In this document: piece after piece, positions 1-7,463 of the stretch | Layout: each line of letters begins with the position of its first letter | How positions within the stretch are numbered: position 1 is the stretch's first letter | DNA from: JAAYYM01 sp964638005 | GTDB lineage: Bacteria; Bacillota; Clostridia; Lachnospirales; Lachnospiraceae | Assembly: GCA_964638005.1 (NCBI GenBank) | Contig: CAZWXS010000001.1 | Span: forward strand, 1 to 64,000 | DNA: 64,000 bases | Direction: 5' to 3' | Notes under the pieces: model-generated | What the model was told of the DNA's origin: nothing | Databases searched by the model: none | Seen by the model: only the letters and a program-made list of their open reading frames with translations | Made by a program: the position numbers and the translations under genes

Positions 1-8
1 TATCCCAT
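1..8 (-). CDS. lexA: 5' end of a minus-strand gene, probably the SOS repressor LexA (cut by window edge)
   Basis: Only the first codons are present: ATG at 8-6, then GGA and a partial codon. A strong ribosome binding site (AAGGAGG on the minus strand, about 20-26) lies 11 bases upstream, so a real gene starts here and runs out of the window. The product is inferred, not seen. The divergent neighbour is a YneA-like LysM protein and the shared spacer carries LexA-type boxes, which is the lexA-yneA arrangement known in Bacillus and other Firmicutes. Confidence 0.5.
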
Positions 9-52
9 AATATATGATCCTCCTTATTTAAGATAGATTGTTCTCTGTTCAG

Positions 53-81
53 ATTATAGCATACGGATTTGCAAAAAGCAA
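53..81 (-). promoter_or_regulatory. Promoter for the minus-strand lexA-like gene
   Basis: On the minus strand a -35 TTGCTT (76-81) is separated by 17 bases from a perfect -10 TATAAT (53-58). The start codon is about 45 bases further on. A half-match to a LexA box (GTTC at 101-104) and two TTCGAA words lie just upstream, but no complete GAAC-N4-GTTC box overlaps this promoter. Confidence 0.6.
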
Positions 82-124
82 ACATATATTCCAAATATTT
101 GTTCGAATATTTTTCGAAAATCTA

Positions 125-153
125 TTGACACAAGAACAATTGTTCGCTATAAT
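125..153 (+). promoter_or_regulatory. Consensus sigma-A promoter of the YneA-like gene
   Basis: TTGACA at 125-130 and TATAAT at 148-153 match the consensus exactly, with the ideal 17-base spacer. The spacer contains a perfect LexA-type box, so this strong promoter would be silent while LexA is intact and very active after DNA damage. Confidence 0.85.
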
Positions 154-192
154 CATTTTAGATAAAGAACGAATGTTCGCAACATCTGTTCG
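133..192 (+). promoter_or_regulatory. Cluster of two perfect and one imperfect LexA (SOS) boxes
   Basis: Box 1 (133-146) reads GAAC-AATT-GTTC inside the promoter spacer. Box 2 (166-179) reads GAAC-GAAT-GTTC just after the expected transcription start. Box 3 (179-192) has CAAC-ATCT-GTTC, one mismatch in the left arm, and directly abuts box 2. Gram-positive LexA binds CGAAC-N4-GTTCG, so all three fit that family. LexA binding itself is inferred. Confidence 0.82.
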
Positions 193-250
193 TATTATTA
201 TATTGATTCTGTAAAAAAGAGCTGACAATCAGAGGAAGGTGTGGAAGAGG

Positions 251-625
251 ATGGATTACAGTACAAGAAGTCATGAAAGATATTTAAAAAGAAAGAAACA
301 GGTTCGTATGCAGCGCATCACATTAGCTGCTGTCATCGTTATTGCTGTAGTGATCCTGAGCATTATCTTTGGTACGAGATTTGCTTATGCCGATTCATCT
401 GAGCCCGATATGGTTTCACAGAAATATTTTAAAAGCATCGTCATTCAGCCGGGAGATACGTTAACATCCATCGCCGAGGAGCATATCAGCTCGGATTACA
501 AGGATATCAAACAGTATATCAATGAAGTTAAGAGAACGAATTATATGCTGGACGACGATCTGCATGCAGGTGACAGCTTAATTGTTCCATATTATCAATA
601 TACAATTGAAATTGCAATGAATTAG
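251..625 (+). CDS. YneA-like LysM membrane protein, probable SOS cell-division inhibitor
   Basis: A small protein with a basic N-terminus, one membrane segment (about residues 21-40) and an extracytoplasmic LysM peptidoglycan-binding domain (about 58-112, with the PGDTLTSIA motif). This is the architecture of YneA, which blocks septation during the SOS response in Bacillus. I place the start at ATG 251, preceded by AGGAAGG at 233-239; a GTG at 239 would add four residues but overlaps that site. Three LexA-type boxes control the promoter. The gene ends convergently with the recombinase, sharing bases 622-625. Sequence identity to YneA cannot be measured here, so the inhibitory role is inferred from architecture and regulation. 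Confidence 0.78.
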   Translation: MDYSTRSHERYLKRKKQVRMQRITLAAVIVIAVVILSIIFGTRFAYADSSEPDMVSQKYFKSIVIQPGDTLTSIAEEHISSDYKDIKQYINEVKRTNYMLDDDLHAGDSLIVPYYQYTIEIAMN

Positions 626-1719
626 TCCTCGTTTTTATGATTTTTGTTCTTATCGTTCAGACTTTCCCGCAATGTGACCGCACTCGCTGCCTGACGTCTG
701 CGTTCATCCTCAAGAGCGGCATAATGCTTTTTCGTAGTATTGACATCTTTGTGTCCGAGTACATCAGCGACCAGATAGATGTCACCGGTTTCACGGTACA
801 GACTCGTTCCATATGTACTCCTTAATTTATGTGGTGTGATTTTTTTCAATGTTGTAACGGTTTCTGCATATTTCTTAACCAGCTTTTCGACTGTCCGTAC
901 TCCGATACGTTTATTTTGAAGAGACAAGAACAAAGCTTCCTCATGACCGCTCTCCGGAATGATATGCCGGCGTTGGTCAAGATAATCACGCAATGCTTGT
1001 TCTACCTCGACGCCGAAGTATACAACTGCTTCATAGCCGCCCTTTCTTCGAATCAGGATTCCGCCATTATTGAAATCAACATCTTTCATATCCAGTCCCA
1101 CACACTCAGACACACGGATTCCGGTACCCAATAGCAGCGTTAAAAGAGCCAAATCGCGCACTTTTGTCTTTTTATGATACTCTGTCTGCTTTTCGGTCAG
1201 GTTGGTTCCCTGTTCGACTTGGTCTAACAGTATTGCTACTTCATTAGGATCCAGTCGTATAATTTCCTTCTGATGCAGTTTTGGCATCTGAACAAGTGCT
1301 GCAGGATTCTTTTCGATCATTTCATTGCGGAAATAAAAGTTGTAAAAGCTTCTCAAGCATGCTAATTTTCTGGATTTGCCACGTTCATCGTTCGTATATT
1401 CCTTACCGTCTTTTTCATAATAGGTCAAATATTCCAGATATTCCGTAATATCCACAGGCATGATCTGATCCAATATCGAAAGCGGAAAATCAGTAATTTC
1501 TATTTTTGCACATACTGGATTGGTTTCATGTAGAAATTCAAAAAATACACGCATATCATAAGCATACGCAAGTCTGGTACGGGAGGATGTTGTCTCTTTG
1601 ATTCCATAAAAGAAATCCCTGCAGAAGGGTGGGAGAGTGGCAATGACTTCTCGCATCTTAAGCGTATTTTCAATATTAACCTGTTCGTGATAGTTTTTTG
1701 CATGAATATGCTCATTCAT
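622..1719 (-). CDS. Tyrosine recombinase (XerC/XerD-like integrase family)
   Basis: A 365-residue site-specific recombinase that would cut and rejoin DNA through a tyrosine. It has an N-terminal SAM-like core-binding domain (about 30-145) and a catalytic domain (about 155-340) with the complete set: Arg202 (GTGIRVSE), Lys226, His297 and Arg300 (HKLRS), His323 (LGHKD) and Tyr333. The start at 1719 follows GGAG. The length is somewhat above XerC/XerD (about 300), mainly from an N-terminal extension of about 30 residues and a charged C-terminal tail. No other phage or transposon genes adjoin it, so it may be a resident Xer-type enzyme rather than a mobile-element integrase. Its stop overlaps the stop of the convergent YneA-like gene. 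Confidence 0.88.
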   Translation of the reverse strand: MNEHIHAKNYHEQVNIENTLKMREVIATLPPFCRDFFYGIKETTSSRTRLAYAYDMRVFFEFLHETNPVCAKIEITDFPLSILDQIMPVDITEYLEYLTYYEKDGKEYTNDERGKSRKLACLRSFYNFYFRNEMIEKNPAALVQMPKLHQKEIIRLDPNEVAILLDQVEQGTNLTEKQTEYHKKTKVRDLALLTLLLGTGIRVSECVGLDMKDVDFNNGGILIRRKGGYEAVVYFGVEVEQALRDYLDQRRHIIPESGHEEALFLSLQNKRIGVRTVEKLVKKYAETVTTLKKITPHKLRSTYGTSLYRETGDIYLVADVLGHKDVNTTKKHYAALEDERRRQAASAVTLRESLNDKNKNHKNED

Positions 1720-1794
1720 TTTATTTATTCTCCATAGTGTGTGCGGATTGTGAGATTGAAATATAAAATCATGGAATCTTATAAGGGTGATTTC

Positions 1795-1823
1795 GTATAA
1801 TATGATAATAATAGCAATGTCAA
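1795..1823 (-). promoter_or_regulatory. Promoter of the tyrosine recombinase gene
   Basis: On the minus strand TTGACA (1818-1823) and TTATAC (1795-1800) are 17 bases apart. The expected transcript starts about 70 bases before the ATG at 1719. The 166-base gap between this gene and ttcA holds nothing else that I recognise. Confidence 0.7.
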
Positions 1824-1885
1824 CTATTCGTTAAATTGTATTTTCAAATCATCACAAGGCAGTATGTTAACATAATAAATTTATG

Positions 1886-2617
1886 TCAACCATTGACGGT
1901 TTTATCCGGCCATCCCTTAATATTTCCCTCCAAAATCGCATGGAACATGCGCTCCTTGGTGCCGGGATGTTCATGATTGAGTGATTTCAGCAATTCCTTT
2001 GCATATTCCCGTTTGGTATAGCCATCTGCAGGACATGGGCTTTTGGCCACCGGAAGATTATATTGATTCTTAAAACCGATTACATCAGCTTCTGTAATGT
2101 ACATCAGCGGCCGAATCACCGTCAGATCAGTACGATCTAAGTAGGTTTTCGGAGAAAATGAATGGAAACGTCCCTCAAAGATCAGGGATAAAAGCATCGT
2201 CTCCACGACATCATCCTTATGATGTGCATATGCAACCTTATTACAGCCGAGTGCCTTGATCGCATCATTGAGAGCTCCCTTTCGCATTTTCGCGCACAGG
2301 GAACAGGGATTTGTCTCTTTGCGGTCCTGAAAAACGATTTTAGCGATCTCTGTCTTTACAATCGTATAGGGAACCTCCAGTTGGTCGCATAATTGATGTA
2401 TGCCGGTTAGATCAAAGCCTTCAAACCCCAGATCAACGGTAACCGCCTCAATCTCATAATGCTTTGGATAAAAGCGTCTCATACCGGCGAGAGCGTAGAG
2501 CAGTGTCAGGCTATCCTTTCCACCGGAGATACCGACAGCAATCCTGTCACCATCCTCGATCATGCCATAATCATCAAGAGCCCTACGTACAAAACTATAT
2601 AACTGTTGCAGCTTCAT
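1886..2617 (-). CDS. ttcA: TtcA-family tRNA 2-thiocytidine synthetase (PP-loop ATPase)
   Basis: TtcA thiolates cytidine 32 of certain tRNAs, activating the base with ATP. The N-terminal PP-loop SGGKDS is at residues 31-36, the paired cysteines NPCSLC at 105 and 108, and the third family cysteine in SPCPADG at 195; together these bind the catalytic iron-sulfur cluster in TtcA. At 243 residues it is somewhat shorter than E. coli TtcA (311), as is common in Clostridia. The ATG at 2617 follows GAAAGGA. Related PP-loop sulfurtransferases such as TtuA share parts of this pattern, so the exact target base is less certain than the family. Confidence 0.82.
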   Translation of the reverse strand: MKLQQLYSFVRRALDDYGMIEDGDRIAVGISGGKDSLTLLYALAGMRRFYPKHYEIEAVTVDLGFEGFDLTGIHQLCDQLEVPYTIVKTEIAKIVFQDRKETNPCSLCAKMRKGALNDAIKALGCNKVAYAHHKDDVVETMLLSLIFEGRFHSFSPKTYLDRTDLTVIRPLMYITEADVIGFKNQYNLPVAKSPCPADGYTKREYAKELLKSLNHEHPGTKERMFHAILEGNIKGWPDKTVNG

Positions 2618-2716
2618 AATCGGAAGATCCTTTCATTTAATAAACATAAACACTCGAAAATGCGATAAAATCAACATTTCCGAGGTTTCCTTGAATATCG
2701 GTATTTTGAATACTAT

Positions 2717-2746
2717 CTATTCGATAAACTGTTCTTTTGCGAATAG
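2717..2746 (-). repeat. Inverted repeat between the AI-2E transporter gene and ttcA
   Basis: CTATTCG (2717-2723) pairs with CGAATAG (2740-2746) around a 16-base loop. It lies about 40 bases after the transporter stop codon. No run of T follows on the minus strand, so it could be a weak terminator, an RNA processing hairpin or a protein site; the sequence does not decide. Confidence 0.35.
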
Positions 2747-2788
2747 TTATATATCCCTTTTATCAGTACCATTTCCAGCAAATTCTGA

Positions 2789-4123
2789 TTATTCGTCTTC
2801 CGGCTCACTCTTCTTGCGTTCAAAAGAAACTGTTTCTGTATCGTGTGTCACCTCAACCTTACTGCGTGATATACGGATTGATGCACCTGAATGATCGGAA
2901 GTTTCCGAATATGGATTGCTGGTTCCGCTCATATAAAATGCAGTATCCGGAGTCAATCCCTTGCGTTCCAAGCGTTGGTTGACCAAAGTCTTAAATGCTG
3001 CATAGATGACCGCAAATAACGGAACACCTATAAACATACCCATGATTCCCAGCAAACCGCCAAACAGCGTAATGGAGAAAATAACCCAGAAGCTGGACAA
3101 GCCCGTGGAATCTCCCAATATCTTCGGTCCTAGGACGTTTCCGTCAAATTGCTGCAGAACCAGCACAAAAATCAAGAAATACAGGCTCTTGATCGGACTG
3201 ATCATAAAGATGATGATCGCACTTGGCACTGCACCCAGATAGGGGCCAAAAAAAGGAATGATGTTTGTAATGCCTACAATCACACTGATCAACACTGCAT
3301 ATGGAAATTTGAAAATCTGCATTCCCACATAACACAAAATACCGATGATCAGCGAATCCAATATCTTTCCCGATAGGAAGCCGCCGAAAGTACGATTTGC
3401 AAACCGAAGGTTGTTCAGATAGGTATTCGCCCTCTCCTCTTTCAGAAAGGCATAAATGACCTTTTTGCATTGTGCACAAAAGCGTTCTTTACTGGATAAT
3501 AAGTAAATCGAAATGATAAAGCCCAAAATAAAATCCCATGTACCGACCAGAATCGTCCACACACCGCCGAGCAACGTATTGGATGCCTGTGATACCATCT
3601 TTTGAATCGTAGGAAGTGCCTGTGTTGTAAACCAGTCTTCTATATCGCTCCAATAATCAATCGTCAGTTTCTCGATTTCCGGATAATTCTTCAATGTATT
3701 GGTAATCCATATGCTGATTTGATTAAAATAGGTCGGAACCCTGAAAACAATGCTCTGAATACTGCTGAGCAGCTGAGGAACGATCAGCATGATCAAACTG
3801 TATAACAACAGAATGAAAATGACCGATGTCAGAAATACGCCAATGTTGCGAATGATCTTCTTGGCCTTCGTATTGATCTTTATCTTCATCTTAACGGCAA
3901 TCGGATATAATACATGCCGTTCCATTCCATTAAGCAAAAATGATAACAGATACGCCAGTGCCAATCCATCCAGAACCGGCATCAGTATATCGACTCCTCT
4001 TCCCCACATCAATGAAATATCCGCACCCTTGAACAAGGCGTAATAAAACAGAATCCCACCGCACAGAATCAGTGTACCGGTAACACCCCAGTATAGATAT
4101 TTTTTATCCCAATGATATTTCAT
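2789..4123 (-). CDS. AI-2E family transporter (PerM/YdiK-type membrane protein)
   Basis: A 444-residue polytopic protein of the AI-2E transporter family (former UPF0118). Hydrophobic segments lie at about 10-30, 40-62, 90-113, 190-212, 255-285, 288-310, 316-330 and 345-375, and the family-typical stretch IIPFFGPYLGAVPSA is present near 289-303. Members export autoinducer-2 or act as ion antiporters, so the substrate cannot be assigned. The C-terminal 60 residues are hydrophilic and rich in Ser, Glu and Lys, and are probably cytoplasmic. It follows the cytidylate-kinase-like gene by only 14 bases and is probably cotranscribed with it. Confidence 0.85.
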   Translation of the reverse strand: MKYHWDKKYLYWGVTGTLILCGGILFYYALFKGADISLMWGRGVDILMPVLDGLALAYLLSFLLNGMERHVLYPIAVKMKIKINTKAKKIIRNIGVFLTSVIFILLLYSLIMLIVPQLLSSIQSIVFRVPTYFNQISIWITNTLKNYPEIEKLTIDYWSDIEDWFTTQALPTIQKMVSQASNTLLGGVWTILVGTWDFILGFIISIYLLSSKERFCAQCKKVIYAFLKEERANTYLNNLRFANRTFGGFLSGKILDSLIIGILCYVGMQIFKFPYAVLISVIVGITNIIPFFGPYLGAVPSAIIIFMISPIKSLYFLIFVLVLQQFDGNVLGPKILGDSTGLSSFWVIFSITLFGGLLGIMGMFIGVPLFAVIYAAFKTLVNQRLERKGLTPDTAFYMSGTSNPYSETSDHSGASIRISRSKVEVTHDTETVSFERKKSEPEDE

Positions 4124-4137
4124 TTATGTGCGCTCCT

Positions 4138-4767
4138 CTATGACTGGTTTTTCTTCTCAAAATCTTCGATAAACTGTGTAATCAACTGTACGGTTCCGTC
4201 AACACCCAGCAGGCTGCTGTCAACAGATAAATGATAAGAATCCGCATGCCCCCACTTCTTAGAAGAATAATAATTATAGTAATTAGAGCGTTGCTTATCT
4301 TTTTTTGAAATCATTTCTCTTGCCTTATCGGGTGCCAGATCATATTTCTTGCTGATTCGTGCGATACGGCTCTCTAACTCCGCATGGATAAAGAGATGAA
4401 CACAATTTTTGTAGTCTGCAAGCGCATAATCCGCGCATCTTCCTACCAGAACACACGGCCCCTCTTCTGCTATCTTCTTAATGGCATCAAATTGTGCAAG
4501 GAATACTTTGTGACTGATCGGCATATCCACGAAGGATGATGCGTTGTAACCGAATGAATATGTATCCATTACAAGATTGTAAAGAAAACTGCTGGTCGGC
4601 TTCTCGTCGTGATTTTCAAATATCTCGGGACATAAGCCACTGTCTTTTGCTGCCCGCTGTAACAATTCCTTATCATAGCATTTGATTCCGAAATTAGCGG
4701 CAAGCTTCTCTCCTATTTCCCTTCCTGCGCTTCCGAATTCTCTTCCGATCGTAATAATTGTATTCAT
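4138..4767 (-). CDS. Cytidylate kinase-like family protein
   Basis: A 209-residue P-loop kinase-like protein. The N-terminus carries ITIGREFGSAGREIG (about residues 6-20), the variant nucleotide-binding loop of the cytidylate-kinase-like family in Firmicutes, and a lid-like region rich in Arg and Lys occurs near 125-165 (ending KDKQRSNYYNYY). True Cmk has a different loop (GPxGxGKST), and these paralogues usually coexist with Cmk, so the substrate is unknown. The start at ATG 4767 follows AAAGGGG. It has its own promoter and leads a two-gene unit with the AI-2E family transporter. Confidence 0.8.
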   Translation of the reverse strand: MNTIITIGREFGSAGREIGEKLAANFGIKCYDKELLQRAAKDSGLCPEIFENHDEKPTSSFLYNLVMDTYSFGYNASSFVDMPISHKVFLAQFDAIKKIAEEGPCVLVGRCADYALADYKNCVHLFIHAELESRIARISKKYDLAPDKAREMISKKDKQRSNYYNYYSSKKWGHADSYHLSVDSSLLGVDGTVQLITQFIEDFEKKNQS

Positions 4768-4815
4768 ACAATCACCCCTTTAATTGAACGGTTCCGAAAC
4801 CTGTTCTTTTCAATA

Positions 4816-4844
4816 ATTATACCCCATTTTGTGAAAGTTGTACA
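4816..4844 (-). promoter_or_regulatory. Promoter of the cytidylate-kinase-like/AI-2E transporter unit
   Basis: On the minus strand TGTACA (4839-4844) and a perfect TATAAT (4816-4821) are 17 bases apart, about 50 bases before the start codon at 4767. Confidence 0.65.
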
Positions 4845-4969
4845 CACTTAATCCTAATCTGATTGGCATACGATTGGTACATGATCCGCAATTTATGGAC
4901 ATGTCGAGAACATACAGAATTTAAAATCTGATCATGGTTTATGACCTGTTTGGTACGGTTCCGTATAAA

Positions 4970-5046
4970 AATAACCCCTCACATTTCTCAACACACCGCA
5001 ATACGCAGAAAGTACACGGGCATTTTATGAAATGCAAGGGGTTATT
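4970..5046 (-). terminator. Probable terminator after cstA
   Basis: AATAACCCCT (minus-strand copy from 5046-5037) pairs perfectly with AGGGGTTATT (4979-4970); the second arm runs into a T-rich stretch on the minus strand. The 57-base loop contains its own small hairpin (GCATTTCAT/ATGAAATGC-like, about 5021-5036). The long loop is unusual, so efficiency is uncertain. Confidence 0.5.
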
Positions 5047-5076
5047 CAAAAATCTTATTATTTATGCTGTGATATC

Positions 5077-6816
5077 TTATGCTGCAGTATCTGCAGATGC
5101 CTTCTTAGACTGGCTCATAAGTGTCTTGATGCCATCGATTGCAAGAATGATCGCAAGTACAAACAGTAAGATACATATTACAATTCTAACGACATTCCAT
5201 ACAACGCCTTCTCCGCCGTCCATGAAATCACCGATATCAGCCTTCAAGGTAAATACAAGTGAAGTCAATGTCACAAGAAGCATGAAGAACATAGGCGGAA
5301 TGAACATCTTGTTGTTCTTTCCGACTTTTCCGAGCCATGTAGCAACTGCCAGCAGACCAAGAGCAGCAAGCAGCTGGTTTGCAGCACCGAACAACGGCCA
5401 TATCTTAGCATAGCCTGTCATACCAAGGCCAACACCGAGAACAACAGTAATCAATGTTGCAACGTATGAATTGGTCAATACTTTCTTATATCCTGTAACT
5501 GATTCAGGTGTCTCTCCCGGTGCCAGCCAGAATTCCTGGAACATATAACGTGACAGACGTGTTGCTGTATCAAGTGATGTCAGGCAGAAAGCAGATACTG
5601 CAAGGATCAGCATAGAATAAGCGATCGATTCAACGCCTGCAAGTCCCGGAATAGATGACACCATCTTGGAAATACCGGTTGCAAATACAACGGTAGGAGT
5701 AACTGTCTCACCTGCTGCATAGCTTGACCAGATATATCCGACTGCACAAAGTGAAATGACTGCAAGCAGACATTCGATCAGCATACCGCCGTAAGCAATC
5801 GGTCTTGCATCTCTTTCATTATCAAGCTGCTTAGCGGTCGTTCCTGAGCCAACCAGTGAATGGAAACCGGAAATCGCTCCACATGCAATTGTTACGAACA
5901 ATGCAGGGAACAGATAGCCGATGGACTTTCCTGTAGGTGCAAGTGTATCTACAAAGCCTGTAAATGCAGGAATATCCACTGTAGGATGACTGCCGATAAT
6001 ACCAACAACTGCAACGATCATCATGAAATAAAGTAAGAATGAACTCAGGTAATCACGCGGCTGCAGCAAAATCCATACCGGAGTAACAGATGCAACTGCA
6101 ATGTAAATACCGATGATGATCATCCATACCTTGCCGTCAAGATACAGAGGATGCCAGTTTAAGCCGATTACAAGACATAATACGATAGCTGCCACACCGA
6201 TAATCGTCGATACAGCCAGTGATGCATTACGTCTGTAAACCATAAATCCAAATACGATAGAAATCAGGATGAATAACAGAGAAATCGTAGCAGTTGATGC
6301 ATTGGCTGAACTTGCTGCAAAATCTACCGCTCCACCTTCCGTAAATGTAGCCTTGAATGTATTTGCAACGATAGATGCAAATGCAGCGACTACGAGAATC
6401 AGTGTTAAGTAAGCAAATACGATAAATAATTTTTTGGACTTCTGTCCCATGGAGTCTGCAATAACCTCACCGATGGACTGTCCTTTGTGACGAATGGAAG
6501 CAAATAACGCACCAAAGTCATGAACCGCACCAAAGAAGATACCTCCGATGATGACCCATAATAATACCGGAACCCAACCGAATACGGCTGCCTGAATCGG
6601 TCCGTTGATCGGGCCTGCTCCTGCAATTGATGAGAAATGATGACCAAGAAGAACCGGAGCCTTTGCAGGAACATAATCCACCCCGTCTTCCATCTCGTGT
6701 GCCGGAGTAGCTCTGTTCTCATCCACTCCCCAGGTCTTTGCCAGCCACTTGCCATAGAATAAATATCCGGCAATCAACAATGCTGCGCTGACCAATAAAA
6801 TAACTACTGCATTCAT
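5077..6816 (-). CDS. cstA: CstA-family carbon starvation protein (pyruvate/peptide transporter)
   Basis: A 579-residue membrane protein with about 16 hydrophobic segments, matching the CstA/BtsT family. E. coli members take up pyruvate and have been linked to peptide use during starvation. Typical family stretches are visible: the N-terminal YGKWLAKTWGVD, HHFSSIAGAGPI near residues 59-70, and GFHSLVGSGTTAKQ near 318-331. It lacks the long N-terminal part of E. coli CstA (701 residues), as Firmicutes versions do. The gene follows a small gene of unknown function by 24 bases, and the two probably share one promoter at 7407-7435. A hairpin follows the stop. Confidence 0.9.
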   Translation of the reverse strand: MNAVVILLVSAALLIAGYLFYGKWLAKTWGVDENRATPAHEMEDGVDYVPAKAPVLLGHHFSSIAGAGPINGPIQAAVFGWVPVLLWVIIGGIFFGAVHDFGALFASIRHKGQSIGEVIADSMGQKSKKLFIVFAYLTLILVVAAFASIVANTFKATFTEGGAVDFAASSANASTATISLLFILISIVFGFMVYRRNASLAVSTIIGVAAIVLCLVIGLNWHPLYLDGKVWMIIIGIYIAVASVTPVWILLQPRDYLSSFLLYFMMIVAVVGIIGSHPTVDIPAFTGFVDTLAPTGKSIGYLFPALFVTIACGAISGFHSLVGSGTTAKQLDNERDARPIAYGGMLIECLLAVISLCAVGYIWSSYAAGETVTPTVVFATGISKMVSSIPGLAGVESIAYSMLILAVSAFCLTSLDTATRLSRYMFQEFWLAPGETPESVTGYKKVLTNSYVATLITVVLGVGLGMTGYAKIWPLFGAANQLLAALGLLAVATWLGKVGKNNKMFIPPMFFMLLVTLTSLVFTLKADIGDFMDGGEGVVWNVVRIVICILLFVLAIILAIDGIKTLMSQSKKASADTAA

Positions 6817-6840
6817 GTCTCTACCTCCCTTTTTTTGTTT

Positions 6841-7341
6841 TTAAACATGAATCAATCTTTTCAAAAATTTCGCATTTGCTCGTCCGCTTCCGTTGGTGTA
6901 GACCTTTTCGGCAGCCAAATCAACCAAAGCAGTGTGATAATCCATCCATCCCAGCAGCGAAAATTGAAAATTCTTATGAATCCGGCACCTTTTCAATGCC
7001 TTGACCGCGCTCTCTTCACTCTGATCACAGACAAAAAGAGCCGTAATATATGTATACATATGCCCGGGCTTTGGATCAATCAGCTCCATGCCCTTTTCAT
7101 ATGCATAATCACGACACGCTTCATATATTGTTTGATTAAATTCGGGAACCGAAAATATGTAGACATGCTCATTGCTGTCCGCAGACCACAGCTTGGCTTT
7201 CTTGAGTAATACATATTTCTCTGAATGAACATAAAAAGAGCACTTAGCTACCAATGGTAACTCAGACGATTCTGTTTCTTCAATATCATAATATGCTTCA
7301 TAGCTTTTAAAAATCTTTTTCAGGACTTCTTCGCGTGTCAA
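6841..7341 (-). CDS. Conserved-looking hypothetical protein encoded directly before cstA
   Basis: I do not recognise a characterised family. The 166-residue product is soluble, mixed alpha/beta in appearance, with no signal peptide or membrane segment. It is rich in aromatic residues (for example EAYYDIEE near 15-22 and GHMYTYITALFVCD near 93-106). There is no ATG in the first 80 residues; the only reasonable start is TTG at 7341, with a weak ribosome binding site, after an in-frame stop ten codons upstream. The position, between a promoter and cstA with a 24-base gap, suggests a regulatory or accessory role with the transporter; that is inference. Confidence 0.72.
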   Translation of the reverse strand: MTREEVLKKIFKSYEAYYDIEETESSELPLVAKCSFYVHSEKYVLLKKAKLWSADSNEHVYIFSVPEFNQTIYEACRDYAYEKGMELIDPKPGHMYTYITALFVCDQSEESAVKALKRCRIHKNFQFSLLGWMDYHTALVDLAAEKVYTNGSGRANAKFLKRLIHV

Positions 7342-7406
7342 TTTTTTCGCCGGCTTTCTGAATAAATTCTAAACAAATGCTAAAATACCGCTAAATTTCT
7401 TATAAA

Positions 7407-7435
7407 ATTATATCATAACAATATTCAAACCGCAA
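7407..7435 (-). promoter_or_regulatory. Promoter of the hypothetical protein-cstA unit
   Basis: On the minus strand TTGCGG (7430-7435) is 17 bases from a perfect TATAAT (7407-7412), about 65 bases before the TTG start at 7341. The surrounding 122-base gap is very AT-rich. I see no catabolite-response element with good symmetry. Confidence 0.6.
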
Positions 7436-7463
7436 CACTTTCGATTACTTTATTATGCTAATT

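Larger units (their letters stand above)
4768..5076. other. 309-base intergenic region between the cytidylate-kinase-like gene and cstA
   Basis: This is the only gap over 300 bases in the window. From left to right it holds the ribosome binding site and promoter of the kinase-like gene (to 4844), about 125 bases in which I see nothing, and a long-loop terminator of cstA (4970-5046). The plus-strand reading frame across it mostly overlaps cstA and looks non-coding. Confidence 0.7.

Noticed and set aside
622..1719. Prophage or integrative element around the tyrosine recombinase
   Set aside because: Neighbours are lexA/yneA-like, ttcA and transporters; no direct repeats, relaxase, capsid or transposase genes were seen.
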